64,000 bases of DNA from Bisporella sp. PMI_857. Taxonomy: Eukaryota; Ascomycota; Leotiomycetes; Helotiales; Helotiaceae. The translations under genes and the position numbers were made by a program. Positions 22,046 through 32,128 of this stretch are shown here, piece after piece. Location: contig JAJSPD010000089.1 of the NCBI GenBank assembly GCA_021307315.1, positions 1 to 64,000 on the forward strand, read 5' to 3'. Every line of letters starts with the position of its first letter. Position 1 is the first letter of the stretch. Under the pieces are notes generated by a model that saw only the letters and a program-made list of their open reading frames with translations, ran no database searches and was not told where the DNA came from.

Positions 22046-24337
22046 CTATGCTCGCATTCCCAGGACTCTTTTGTGCCTTTCATATGCTTCGACAGGCAGC
22101 TGCTTAGTTAATATGTCGGCTGGCTGTTTGGCTCCTTCAATGTGCTGTATTACCAGCTTCCTTTTCTGAACCAGTTCCTCTCTAATAAATAAGTATCTGA
22201 TCTCTATGTGCTTCGCTTTCCGGTGGAATTTAGTGTCGTGTAATAGCGTCACTGCACCTTGGTTGTCGCAGTATAGCGTAGGAACAAAAGGTTGATTTTC
22301 GTTCAGGTCATCCCTCAGCTTGTTCAGCCATAGTACTTCTTTGGCTCCTTCCGACGCGGCCATAATCTCGGCCTCCATAGAGCTCAGAGCTATTGACTTT
22401 TGCCTATTCGAGAACCAGGAACAGGCTCCCCCATTCCGTACCACTGCCATTCCTTGGACTGACTTCCTGTCGTGTTCAGTACCCCATGTCGAATCAGTGT
22501 AAACCCTGTATTGTGACGGTGCTAAAGGGTTCAGGTCGTCCCCGTAGACAATTCCGGCTGATCTACAGCTATTCAGGTAGCGTAGCAAATGCTTGGTATG
22601 CCTGAAATGAGAAACTCCTGGCTTGGCCATGTACTTCGATAGTTGCCTGGCAGCCTCTGAAATGTCGATTCTAGTACACCCAGACAAGTATATCGCTGAT
22701 CCTGCTATTTGCCTATACACTGTAGCGTCTTGTTCCGACAGTAGATCATCATCTGGTTGCATTACTGTTCCGGCAGGCAAAGGCAGTTTATTTGGGTTGC
22801 ATTTGCTCATTCCCAGGCGTTCGAGAAGCTTGGTGATATAGAAGGTTTGATGGATCTTCAAGGTTCTATTCGGCCTGTTGCGTTCAATTTGAAATCCGAC
22901 AAATAGTTCAGCAGGACCCAGATCTTTGCATTTCCATTGCGTCAAGATCTTCCTTTTGATTACTTCGACTTGCTGGCGAGTACAAGCAATTAGCATGTCA
23001 TCAACAAATAGAAGGATATAGACCCCTCTGCCCGTGAACAGGTTTGGGTCTGCTTTTGAGCTTTTCAGTCCTAAGCTCTCGAAAAACTTTTTGACCAGCT
23101 TGAACCATTCTCTCGGCGCTTGCTTCAATCCGTAGAGAGCTTTGTTCAGCTTAATGTAGGCGTCGGTTAGTCCTTTCAGTTCAGGGACTAGTTCTTCCAA
23201 GAACTGAGGTATCTGCATATAGATCTCTTCTTTCAGCTCCGGATTCAAGAATGCTGTGTCGACGTCGATATGCTCTAGTTCCAGATCCTCTTCCGCGACC
23301 TTTGCTAGAAGGAATCGCAAGGTGTCGTATCGTACTACCGATGCAAACGTCTCAAAGTAGTCGATCCCCGGTTTTTGCTTGTCTCCTCTAACACAGAGTC
23401 TCGACTTGAGTCTGATGATCTCTCCTCTCGTATTAAACTTCTTTTTCAATACTAGACGACAAGGCAACACTTGTCTACCTTGCGGTATTCTCCCCCTCCT
23501 TATATCAAAGGTATTCATATCAAGAAGTGCTTGGAGTTCCTCGTGAATTGATTTGCGCCAGCCAGGAGCGTCCTCCCGCATGGCCGCATCTAATTCAATT
23601 GCTTCAAAAGGAGCTGTAGGTGCACCCAGCGATACAGTATCATCATCCTCCAGATGAAGGGCTTTGAAGGCCGTAATACTTTGAACGATTGTATCGTTAT
23701 ATACATAGGGCCACCTCCCAGACCTAGTGAGCTTAGCATAAGTATGCTCAGCATGAGGTATGCTGTTCTTCGTAGCAGTGCCTTCTACGGTGTGTATGCC
23801 AGTGGGTCTCTCCTCTACCGTTACAGTAGGTCTCTCCTCCACGGCTGAAAGTTGACTACTTTCTATTGACATATCTCCAGTTCCCACTGAGATTTCCTTT
23901 GCCAATTGGTTTCCCGCAGTCGCTATAGACTGGAGTTTTGCCTTGTAGGCTGAAAAAGGGAAACTATATTCATCAATACCCGCGTCAGCAGTCAGTATTA
24001 CTTTATTGGAGTGGAGGTTCAATAGCTTATAGATTTTGCTTCCTTCCATTCCTACACATATGTGGTCAACTAGCACTCTCGGCCTAGTCTTGCCAGGGTA
24101 CTTCTCTTTAGGGATTTTCGGGCTGGCTCTGCATCCAAACACTACTAATTTTGCCAAGTCTGGTAGCCTTCCAGTGTACCCTTCATATGGCGTTGTTGCT
24201 TTGCTGACTGGGTGGTTGTTTTCCGTATCAAAAGGTAAAGCCGAAGTCGGCACTCTGTTTCTAACATACATCGCATGTTCGACAGCAATGCACCAGTATT
24301 CCGGATCTAGGCTTGACATAAATAGTATTGACCTCAT
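22046..24337 (-). CDS. Copia pol ORF2: integrase C-terminus, reverse transcriptase, RNase H
   Basis: A 763-aa open frame. Residues 1-90 are the integrase C-terminal part (EYWCIAVEHAMYVRNRVPTS, KLVVFGCRA). RT follows from about 290, with DVDTAFLNPELKEE at 358-371 (first catalytic Asp), LYGLKQAPREWF at 401-412 and the LLFVDDMLIA box at 442-451. RNase H occupies about 615-763 with VYTDSTWGTEHDRKS, the SSMEAE glutamate, CDNQGA and HIEIRYLFIRE, ending GAKQPADILTKQLP. Its ATG overlaps the TGA of the upstream ORF in the tetranucleotide ATGA. Copia pol is normally continuous here, so either a base has been lost in integrase or translation restarts. All visible RT and RNase H residues are intact. Confidence 0.9.
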   Translation of the reverse strand: MRSILFMSSLDPEYWCIAVEHAMYVRNRVPTSALPFDTENNHPVSKATTPYEGYTGRLPDLAKLVVFGCRASPKIPKEKYPGKTRPRVLVDHICVGMEGSKIYKLLNLHSNKVILTADAGIDEYSFPFSAYKAKLQSIATAGNQLAKEISVGTGDMSIESSQLSAVEERPTVTVEERPTGIHTVEGTATKNSIPHAEHTYAKLTRSGRWPYVYNDTIVQSITAFKALHLEDDDTVSLGAPTAPFEAIELDAAMREDAPGWRKSIHEELQALLDMNTFDIRRGRIPQGRQVLPCRLVLKKKFNTRGEIIRLKSRLCVRGDKQKPGIDYFETFASVVRYDTLRFLLAKVAEEDLELEHIDVDTAFLNPELKEEIYMQIPQFLEELVPELKGLTDAYIKLNKALYGLKQAPREWFKLVKKFFESLGLKSSKADPNLFTGRGVYILLFVDDMLIACTRQQVEVIKRKILTQWKCKDLGPAELFVGFQIERNRPNRTLKIHQTFYITKLLERLGMSKCNPNKLPLPAGTVMQPDDDLLSEQDATVYRQIAGSAIYLSGCTRIDISEAARQLSKYMAKPGVSHFRHTKHLLRYLNSCRSAGIVYGDDLNPLAPSQYRVYTDSTWGTEHDRKSVQGMAVVRNGGACSWFSNRQKSIALSSMEAEIMAASEGAKEVLWLNKLRDDLNENQPFVPTLYCDNQGAVTLLHDTKFHRKAKHIEIRYLFIREELVQKRKLVIQHIEGAKQPADILTKQLPVEAYERHKRVLGMRA

Positions 24338-26298
24338 TTGGAGTCTGTAACGTTGACTGTCTTTTCCGCAACTCCATTATATGAGTGTTTGTATGGTGGA
24401 CAAGGTTCAAATGCTGTTCCCATATCTGCCAGGTGCCTTTGAAATTGAGGACCGAACTCCCCCTTCCCGTTATCTGCTCTGCAGCATGCTACTCCTTGGC
24501 CTGTATGCTGCTCAATTCTTGAGAAAATTCCTTTGAGGTGTGGTAGGATTTCTGTGGTTTGAAGTGTTTTCAAAAGCCTTATCCATCCGAATCGACTGGC
24601 GTCGTCGATGACTACTAAGTAGTAGTTGTATCCTCTGAACGATATTCCTTTCCGGCCACTTGTGTCAGCATGGACCTTTCGGCCTATTTGACTGATTCTG
24701 CTGTCTGTTTTGCGGTTGAACGTTTCTTTTAGCTTTCCTGCGTCGCAAGCTTCACAGGAGTAGCGGCCAGGTGGTGATATCCTTTTGCCTAGCTTCATTC
24801 CTTTGCTGGCTTTAGCAAGCCTGTCGACATCTCTGTAATTGGTGTGAGCCAAGCGTCGATGCCACAGTTCAGGTGCTGTTTCTTCGATATCTGGTTGGTG
24901 ATCGACATCCGTTATTTTTGGTTTTGACGTGACAGTTAGAGCACCTGGAGTCTCTCCGACCATGTATAGTCCATTGTAAGCTGTTGTTTTGAATATCACG
25001 GTAGATCCTTTTGTGCAAATAGCTTCATTGCCTTCGAAAGTGATAGTATTCCCAGCGACAGCAAGTAGGCGTACAGACAGTAGTCTAGTCGATTTGAATG
25101 ATGGAACATACCATACGTCGTCAATAAGCAAGTTATCGACCGTTACTGATCCATACCCTTCTGCGACCACGATTCGGCCATCTGCAGTCCGCAAGTTGCG
25201 TGTTTCATTCCACCTTTTCAAAGCTGTAAAATCGCTCAGGGCTCCGCTGAAGTGCCTGGATGCCCCTGAGTCTAATATCCACAGTGGCATCTCTTCAGTT
25301 GACAATAAGGCACTTGCTTGCACTAGTTGAGGGGAATAGTAAAGGTCAACACTGTCGGTTTCAGCTAAAGCTAAGTTCACTGATTCTTTTTTTTCCTCTC
25401 TTTTGCTGAACTCTCTTTGTATCCGCTTCAGCTCAGGGCAGTCCTTGATAAAGTGTCCTTGTGAATAGCATGCTCGACACTCGTTCCTGCCAGCTTTTCG
25501 AGGCTCTTTAGAGACTCGGTTAGAGCTTTCTGCTCTCGAAGTTGACCTTGATCCTCGACCTCTCCCCCTTGTGTGACCTCTTCCCCGTCCTCGACTTTTG
25601 TGTCCGCCTCTGTTCCGTCCTTTTGTATCCTGTACTGCTGCGGCAGAGTCAATAGACTCATTGGCGGCCAAAGCGGTTGTTGAAGTGACGATCCGAGTTC
25701 CGCTCATAGATTCCATAGATTGTAGAAACGTGATGCACTGAATCAGGTCGTATTTGTCTTTGACGCAGTGAATGCGTAGGTTTTGCCACATTTGATCTTT
25801 TGGCAGCCCTTCCAACAGTTGTTCCAGCACGTCATGATTTGTCAGAGGGTTTTCGGAGTTTTCTAACGAGACTTTGAACTCGTTCAGACAATCGGCGTAT
25901 TGGCCCACGGTTTGCTTTGTAGGGTCAAAAATTAGCTCTCGGAAAGATCTCCGAAGTCGATACATGTGTAGGGGGTTCTTAGCTCGATCAAGCGTTTTGA
26001 GCTTTTCCCACATGCCACGTAAGTCGTAATTGTTGAAGAAAGGAGTCAGCTCGTATTTGTATGTCGTTTTCACAGAGTTGTAGATGATTTTCAGTCCTTC
26101 TGTCTTTCTTTTCATAGCGTCAGCCGCTCTGGTATTCGGGTCTTCGCTCCCCGACACAAATCCCCAGGCTCCTGCAATAGCTAGAGCCGACATGCCTGTA
26201 GCTGAGAATTCAGCGTAGTTTTCGCCATTGAAGATAGCGACCCTTCCGGCTTTCGAGGTGTAGTATTCTGTTGGAACTATGATTGTTGACATCTTCAA
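24334..26298 (-). CDS. Copia gag-pol ORF1: Gag, protease, integrase core
   Basis: A 654-aa open frame. Gag spans about 1-300, with the WEKLKTL and LEGLPKDQMW regions of UBN2-type retrotransposon Gag, an RG-rich basic stretch (GRGRGHTRGRGRGS at about 237-250) and the zinc knuckle CRACYSQGHFIKDC at 274-287. The protease active site is DSGASRHFSG (Asp343). Integrase has the HHCC zinc finger at H480, H485, C515 and C518, and the catalytic triad D545 (KVHADTSG), D609 (RADNGKGEF) and E645 (NGVAEK). The ORF ends nine residues after that glutamate at TGA 24336-24334. ATG 26298 or the in-frame 26292 could start it. Gag and Pol are in one frame with no gag-pol frameshift, so the Gag:Pol ratio must be set another way. 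Confidence 0.9.
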   Translation of the reverse strand: MKMSTIIVPTEYYTSKAGRVAIFNGENYAEFSATGMSALAIAGAWGFVSGSEDPNTRAADAMKRKTEGLKIIYNSVKTTYKYELTPFFNNYDLRGMWEKLKTLDRAKNPLHMYRLRRSFRELIFDPTKQTVGQYADCLNEFKVSLENSENPLTNHDVLEQLLEGLPKDQMWQNLRIHCVKDKYDLIQCITFLQSMESMSGTRIVTSTTALAANESIDSAAAVQDTKGRNRGGHKSRGRGRGHTRGRGRGSRSTSRAESSNRVSKEPRKAGRNECRACYSQGHFIKDCPELKRIQREFSKREEKKESVNLALAETDSVDLYYSPQLVQASALLSTEEMPLWILDSGASRHFSGALSDFTALKRWNETRNLRTADGRIVVAEGYGSVTVDNLLIDDVWYVPSFKSTRLLSVRLLAVAGNTITFEGNEAICTKGSTVIFKTTAYNGLYMVGETPGALTVTSKPKITDVDHQPDIEETAPELWHRRLAHTNYRDVDRLAKASKGMKLGKRISPPGRYSCEACDAGKLKETFNRKTDSRISQIGRKVHADTSGRKGISFRGYNYYLVVIDDASRFGWIRLLKTLQTTEILPHLKGIFSRIEQHTGQGVACCRADNGKGEFGPQFQRHLADMGTAFEPCPPYKHSYNGVAEKTVNVTDSK

Positions 26299-26395
26299 TC
26301 AGTAGGTGTGTGGTTGTACGACAGGTTCGATATTCAGGGGTAACTTGGCGCTTGTAACGCGGTAACGGTGAGGCTGTTGAATATAGCGCAAGTCC

Positions 26396-26407
26396 GGGCT
26401 CATAACC
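26396..26407 (-). promoter_or_regulatory. Primer-binding site of the copia element
   Basis: Directly abutting the 5' LTR, the minus strand reads GGTTATGAGCCC. This is complementary to GGGCTCATAACC, the anticodon loop and stem of eukaryotic initiator tRNA-Met. It indicates priming from the internal (half-molecule) region of the tRNA, as in Drosophila copia, rather than from its 3' end. Confidence 0.75.
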
Positions 26408-26594
26408 TGATAGAACGAGAAATACACAATGATATTCAGAAGGTATTGGGGATGCCGTTCAGGCTCTCTATTGTTGTCTATATGTGTGTGATCATACAAA
26501 ATTGTAGAACTGTGCGTGTGTGAAAAGTCTTCCGCGCTAGCGTTCCCCACTTAGTCAGGGACATGTCAGCTACCTAGATTCTCAAATCCTGACA
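26408..26594 (-). repeat. 5' LTR of the copia element
   Basis: 187 bp; promoter LTR for the minus-strand element. No base difference from the 3' LTR was seen on reading the two side by side. Confidence 0.95.
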
Positions 26595-26771
26595 CCCTTG
26601 GCAAAACTAAGCATGAATTTGATGTCGCATTTGTACAACACCACTCCACCACACTCAAGGATTGCAGCTATACTTGCGATCAACCTTCTGAGAGACTTGT
26701 AAGTTTTCCGAATCGCCAATTCAAAGCCTAGCTAATGATATAGGAAGCAGTTATGGCATCAAGCAACGGAA

Positions 26772-27074
26772 GGAGAGTGATACACGTCCTCCCCCCCTTA
26801 CTATACGTCCTCCCCCCCCCTTGTCTTTTTCTCCAGTTTTCTCGTGATTTTGCAAAGTATCATGTGATTTTTTTTTAATAAAAGGCATAATTTCAACTGC
26901 TAAGTAAATAAAGTCAATGGTTAGGGTTAGTTTCGGGGGGTTTGGGGGGTGTCTGACCCCCCATATTAGTATATTTTTTTAACAAAAAAGTTGAAGTTGA
27001 AGTTGGAAGTTGACAAAAGACAAGGGGGGGGGGAGGACGTATAGTAAGGGGGGGGAGGACGTGTATCACTCCCC
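26772..27074. mobile_element. 303-bp TIR element with 8-bp target duplication and C/G tracts
   Basis: The direct repeat CAACGGAA flanks it (26764-26771 and 27075-27082). The ends are inverted: GGAGAGTGATACACGTCCTC at left, and the complement of GGGGAGTGATACACGTCCTC at right. A second inverted block (ttactatacgtcctcc and its complement) and long C7-C10/G8-G10 runs follow. It has no coding capacity. An 8-bp duplication points to a hAT-like (or P-like) transposase acting in trans. It splits an older sequence that becomes continuous when the element and one CAACGGAA are removed. Confidence 0.8.
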
Positions 27075-27189
27075 CAACGGAATGCTGTCTTCAGTCGCTT
27101 CCATCTACTACCCCAACCCCGCATTTCGGCAGCGGATAATCTCCAGAATGCAACTCCATCCACATTCGGATAACCCTACAAGCCGTAAA

Positions 27190-27493
27190 GGATGCATTAA
27201 GTAGTACACCCCAACTCCGAAACACATTCCTCCTTGGCCATCTCAGCGACGTTCTGGTCTTCGACAACAACAAAGTACAGCATGTCACACATGTAAGAGT
27301 GGTGTTGGAAATGTTGAGGAGCAAGGATATGAAGGCTGATATCGAACTTTGCGCATTTGACAAGCCGAGTTGGGCAGAAGCTGGTTTTCATATTGATCCG
27401 GTCGGTAAAGATGGTCAGCAGGCGTTCATGGTTGTCTCGAGGGAGCATTTGGCGCCTGATGCACTTGCGAGCATTGACAGGCGCTTGCTCTAG
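27190..27493 (+). pseudogene. Possible reverse-transcriptase fragment (Ty3-like), uncertain
   Basis: The frame with SDVLVFDNNKVQHVTHVRVV and LEMLRSKDMKADIELCAF resembles the region after the catalytic YLDD box of Ty3/gypsy reverse transcriptases, which have a HxxHVxxVLxxLRxxxL block ending in KCxF. The YxDD itself has become LSDV if this is right. The following 45 residues (DKPSWAEAGFHIDPVGKD...) do not resemble RT. There is no LTR nearby. An alternative is a short fragment of an unknown gene cut by the 303-bp TIR element just upstream. Confidence 0.3.
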
Positions 27494-28547
27494 ATGGAAC
27501 TTACTAGCACTTCGTCTCCTATTCGACAGGTAGTCAGAAAGCGGGGACCTGGCCCTTTGACCATAATAATGTTGATGGAAGTGTGACATGGTTCTTACGA
27601 ATTGTCCCTACTAAAACCTTTGACGGTGCAAATTGAAATTGGCGTGCAGTTTTGCAGAATTAAGTGAGCTTTTGTTGTACCAAAGGAATATTGCTAGAGT
27701 TTGCAAATATAACCTTACATCACCTGCCAACATAAAGCCATTGCAGTGAATTGGTTTTGAAACGCTTCTCAGATTGTAATGAGACAAATAGAATAAGACA
27801 CAGTAATATACATTAGAGTACATTGTCATGCAGTCCCCGCTGCCTACGACTTTTACTTTTAGCCAAAATTTACTTGTGATGTCTGGACTTCGAGTCAGTT
27901 TTCTTAGCATTTGAAAATGATATTCCCCCTCAGATTGTGTTCATGTTGTTTTCCGTCGCAACATCTAACAATCTAAGCTTATCTCGCAGTAGACACAGGC
28001 AATCAATTCTGCTATCCGTTTCATGCCGTCCGCCGAACTCTACTCAAGGAGAGACAAAAAAAGGACTTTTTCATTGTAATGTTGAGGCCTTGTTTATCAT
28101 ATTGCAGAGTGTTTATTATCACACACCTTCCGGTACTATGAGGCGGGAACATGACTACCACTTCCAAGATACTTTAAACGCTTGTTTCAAACAAAGAAGT
28201 CAGGAGATTGTCGAAAATACATCATAGTCAAATATAAGGCCAATATGGTTGTTTTGGCCGACCATCTAAGTTTTAACTTTCGGAATGAAGCGGTTTGGAA
28301 GCAAAAGCAGACACCTTTAGAGTTTTATTGTAAAATTACAGGGTCAGTTCGTGCATAGATCTGGTCCACTTGGCATACGAGAGTGTTACCCCCCTGCAGT
28401 GGTGGTGGGAGATCATCTTTGTTACCTCTCCAATCACAATCAAGTCGCACGTGGCGTACAGCATGCGGATGACCTGCAACACAATATAATAAGCAATGGC
28501 GCCGTCCAGCCTTGTCGGATTTTCAACTTTCACTCCCGCAACCCGAA
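27494..28547. other. Intergenic
   Basis: Nothing supportable. Short ORFs on both strands lack any recognisable domain. Confidence 0.5.
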
Positions 28548-30052
28548 ATGCCACAAATTTTTGGTAACAGCAGTACAGTGAATGAAACTTTTACGTGGCA
28601 GCCAGAGCCTAATATGCGTGGGACCTGGTCCATTCTCTCGACATGTCTCGCTACCATTTTCCTGTGTGTTTAGACAGCTGTGCATCTAAACGTCCCAGAG
28701 GCTAGTGCGACTGTACGTCCAGTCCTCAGGAAAGTCGGATGGCTGATACTAGCGCTCATAGCACCAGAACTCGTTGCCTTTGTTACTTGGCATCAATTTA
28801 TACGTGCAGGGAAGACGGCCAAGGAAATGAACGAAGCTTTGGCACGGAAACAGCAAAAAGAAAAATGTCCACAAGTTAGCTCAAGCGGCCAGAGTGTCCC
28901 AACGCTCGGGGCCGCAAAAATTGAAGAAGCACGACAAGCAAAGAATAGCAAAGTAGGCACTACTTAATAAGTCATTGACATCATGCTAAGCATTTTAGTG
29001 GTCTAGAGTCCACGGTTTCTACATCAACATGGGAGGGGTGGCATTCGAGCCTCCGTATCCAAAGCAGCCGTACAGTCCGTTCTTACCACCAGAAGACGAG
29101 CTAGGATGGACTCTAACGCCTGGTGGGATCAGAGTGGTTATTGAAATATACCCTGAGCTTCTGGACTGCGTCACAGCCTCTCAAATTATGGACAAGAGCA
29201 AGTCCTGTGGAATCAGCAAAACTATCGCCTGCACACAAGCCACACGGTTCATAATTCAATGTTTCTCTAGATTCGGGCAATCCTTGCGTATTACCCTTCT
29301 AGAGGTAAGTCGCTAGCCTATCTTGTGATTAAGGCTCTGCTAACAATACTAGCTCAATACATTCGGCCGTTGCTTATGTGCTCCGATGATGTATATTTTA
29401 TGGTGGTCAAAACCATTAGATATTATCGAGCCTACAGTACTCCGCGACGACCCTCTGGGGTTTCTAGCGCGCATGTGGTTAGCGCATAAGGGAAAGATTT
29501 CAGACATTCGGTCCATCGCCAATCCGGATTACACCAGACCTGGGACCATCGCAGGGCCCAAATTTGTTCAACCTGGTACACAAATATACTCCACCGGGTC
29601 CACGTATGGTGGGCTTCATGCCTTGGCCTGGAAGGCACCTTCTCATACCAGAACCGAACAGCTCCTCTGGCAGATTTCAACGACTGCAATTACAGGGTAC
29701 GGGGTAGCAATGCGGTTCGCTTACTGGTTAATTAACATGAATAATCGGCAAATCGGTTTTGATCTGCTGAAGACGTTCCACTACTACTTCAGGAAGATGA
29801 AGAGATTTTTTGGCCAACTTAGTTCAGAGCGGATCTCCTTCCCTCATACCGACGCTTATTAAACGTTATGATTACCCACTCGGGCTTGTTGAACCTGGTA
29901 ATCTTCTGCTCGTTATTGTGTCAGTCTTGACTCTATCGTATATATTTGGGAGGGTTTGCCTCGTGGTTGAGTGTTTTCTAAGTTTATCTCACGCACCTGA
30001 AGGCATTTACACTCTACCGATATGGGCTACAAATGTTCCACACATCGTATAG
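28548..30052 (+). pseudogene. Multi-pass fungal membrane protein of unknown function, broken
   Basis: Exon 1 starts MPQIFGNSSTVNETFTWQPE and continues NMRGTWSILSTCLATIFLCV. Then comes TAG at 28671-28673, where relatives have Trp before TAVHLNVP. Introns at 28953-28998 and 29305-29352 splice cleanly (into WSRVHGFYINMGG and LNTFGRCLCAPMMYILWW). Signatures LILALIAPELVA, LNTFGRCLCA and WWSKPLDIIEPT identify a large uncharacterised family of Pezizomycotina membrane proteins, often near HET genes. The frame then slips by one base in a T6 run at about 29810. The true C-terminus continues in another frame (SYIFGRVCLVVECFLSL and PEGIYTLPIWATNVPHIV) to the stop at 30050-30052. Two lesions make it a pseudogene. 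Function is unknown in the family. Confidence 0.75.
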
Positions 30053-31133
30053 GTCGTAGGTAGCCCACAGGATGTGAAGACAAAGACTCTCGGGTCCGGA
30101 ATCCGTTCATACTATATCCCAGAAGAATGCTGCAAGAAATATCAAGGTGTTGGCTGTGACTGAGAACGCAAAATTACCGGAATACAACTCTGCCTTAATA
30201 AGCAACCCAAGGTTTGCAAAAGAAGGGTGAATTGGCAACACGAATGTGTTCATCGACTACTCCAAAGAAGTGCTTCTTTCCAGAATAGCAGTCGAAAGGA
30301 GGTTCTAATTTTAATGTGTATTCCAGGACAAATCAAATAGCTGATTTGTAGGAAGTCACATCCGATACAACGATAAATTCATCGTACACAATTGGTCGGA
30401 TGTCAAGCCCGAAAAAGCCTCATTGTGATTTCCTTAGGCATGGCCTAGTGCAATCATGGCACTCTATACTGGCCCAGAACAACTTTCAGTAACATCGGAG
30501 CTGGTCATATCTACACATATAGCCCCACAATCCTCAGTTTGCCACCGCGAAGAGCAATTCATCCAGCAACAAACTTTCCCGTCCAATTGACAGCAGTATG
30601 GGCCAGCAGCGATAGTGCCGAACAGCCTAGAGCCCACGATTCATGAGGGAGCGACCACCTTGGTACTAAGCCAAAGTAACATAGCATTTATGCAACTACA
30701 ACCACCGACTGCAGAGACGGCCACAGAGGAATATAAGCCAAATTACTTCACTTGCGCACCACCGCTCCAAACCAAAAAGCCGGATACTGGTTTGCGCTTG
30801 CCTTGGGGCAAAGAAATTAAGTTCCTACTCCCACTCACTCGCTTTGACCCCAGCCTCTCTATGAGCCCCAAAGAAAGTGTGTTGTGCTGCTATGAACCAG
30901 GATTCGACTTCGACTTCCCGTTCTGGACCTCCATCCAAACGGAAAAAGAAAAGAGGCGCAATAGCCCCCCAGTTGAGCCTCAGCATATTCCTGTGCGCCT
31001 GGTGATTGGTGAGATAGTTGAGAATCCTTTTTCTACCAAAATTAAGATCCTCCGTAACTTCTTCAGGGCAGATTAGAATAATATCAATAAAGCAAGCAGG
31101 AATAACAAACGGATTCGGACTTTCTGGAACGGG
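30053..31133. other. Intergenic with one unrecognised ORF
   Basis: A 153-codon plus ORF at 30615-31076 (containing KKPDTGLRLPWGKEIKFLLP) has no known domain and no intron support. It might be upstream debris of the HET fragment that follows, but I see no HET motif in it. Confidence 0.3.
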
Positions 31134-31556
31134 ATGCAAGCAGTTATCGCAAACACCTATGGGAAGAGTTTGAAAGATATCGTCATACCAATGCTAATTA
31201 ACTACCAACCGAAAGAGCTCTTTCCCGTCATTCCCTGGCATACTAAGAGCACTCTTTCCCCAAAATCCCGTCTGACTGAAGTTGATGCCAAGAATATGTC
31301 GCTCGCGCGGATATCAATCACCGGAAGAAGACTGGTGACCACAAAGTCTAGCTACCTTGGACTTGTACCTGAGGAGGTGCGCAAAGGCGGCGCGATCGCT
31401 ATCGTGTACAGATGTAACTTCCCGGTTCTTTTGCGGCCAATCGGTGCTCGGTACAAAATAATTACCGAATGTTATATTGATGGTTCGATACATGGTGAAG
31501 CGGTTGATACAAAGGATCGTGGCGACTTCCAAAACATTGAGTTTTCCTTAGTTTGA
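31134..31556 (+). pseudogene. C-terminal fragment of a HET (heterokaryon incompatibility) protein
   Basis: A 140-aa open frame. Its second half, RRLVTTKSSYLGLVPEEVRK then GGAIAIVYRCNFPVLLRP and GARYKIITECYIDGSIHGEA, is the conserved tail of fungal HET-domain proteins (consensus G-Y-hG-h-x-P-x-x-hxxGD, hhGxxxPhhLR, YxhhGExYhxGhhxGE). The N-terminal HET domain, with its SYVWGD-type block that triggers cell death after non-self recognition, is absent upstream. It is therefore a truncated remnant. The upstream 30-30 residues (LKDIVIPMLINYQPKEL) may be the end of the variable middle region. It is not the missing tail of the 42.4-43.7 kb HET gene, which lies on the other strand 11 kb away. Confidence 0.65.
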
Positions 31557-32128
31557 TTACATATCATTGATGCCGATATTCGATTGCCAGAAGATAAAAG
31601 ATACAGGAGCCACCAAGTAGTTGATGCGTTATGTCTACCTCCCGTTTCAACATTCTCAGTCGTCTTTCCAGTCCGCATATAAAATTACCTCTTCTTGTTG
31701 TGAAACCTGGAGACTCGAGAAGCAAAAATGGCAAATCTCGTCTTGATTGTGCCCGACTTTTTGATGTAAAATCTGAGATAAGGCCCCTGATATATCGCAT
31801 ATAAGCAAGTCCTCAAAAGTAATCACGTAGGACTTGGCATGAATAGTCACCAAATATGGAGACTCTCTAGTTGGAAATAATCCGAGAATTCATATTGTAG
31901 CTAGACAAAATCACAACGCCTAATTGCAAGCAGAGACGCTCAATTACGGTTTATTTTTCTATTAACGTAGTGTTAAAAGAGCCCCAGCAAGCGAGCAAAT
32001 CAATTTTAAATTTGCTATCCAGCTAATCAAACTGACGACTAGTGTAAAAGACTCAAGTAACTATTCAGTATTCACTTGGAGCGAACATAAAAATCCAACG
32101 AATATTTAACTAAAACCAAGAAGCTTCT
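31557..32128. other. Intergenic
   Basis: No gene seen on either strand; moderately AT-rich. It separates the HET fragment from the 3' end of the secreted cysteine-rich gene. Confidence 0.5.

Larger units (their letters stand above)
21659..26594 (-). mobile_element. Complete Ty1/copia LTR retrotransposon, minus orientation
   Basis: Two 187-bp LTRs (21659-21845 and 26408-26594) read identical by eye. The element is 4936 bp and is flanked by a 5-bp target duplication CCCTT (21654-21658 and 26595-26599). Order on the minus strand is 5' LTR, primer-binding site, Gag with zinc knuckle, protease, integrase, reverse transcriptase, RNase H, polypurine tract, 3' LTR. This is the copia order, with integrase before RT. 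Identical LTRs mean a recent insertion. The pol frame is split once (see the two CDS entries), so this copy may not be autonomous. It inserted beside the end of the foldback element. Confidence 0.95.

Noticed and set aside
26919..26930. GGTTAGGGTTAG resembles telomeric repeat
   Set aside because: Only two units, inside the 303-bp TIR element; no array or subtelomeric context.
28336..28554. 72-codon minus ORF overlapping the start of the membrane-protein pseudogene
   Set aside because: No motif, and it overlaps a recognisable gene start on the other strand.
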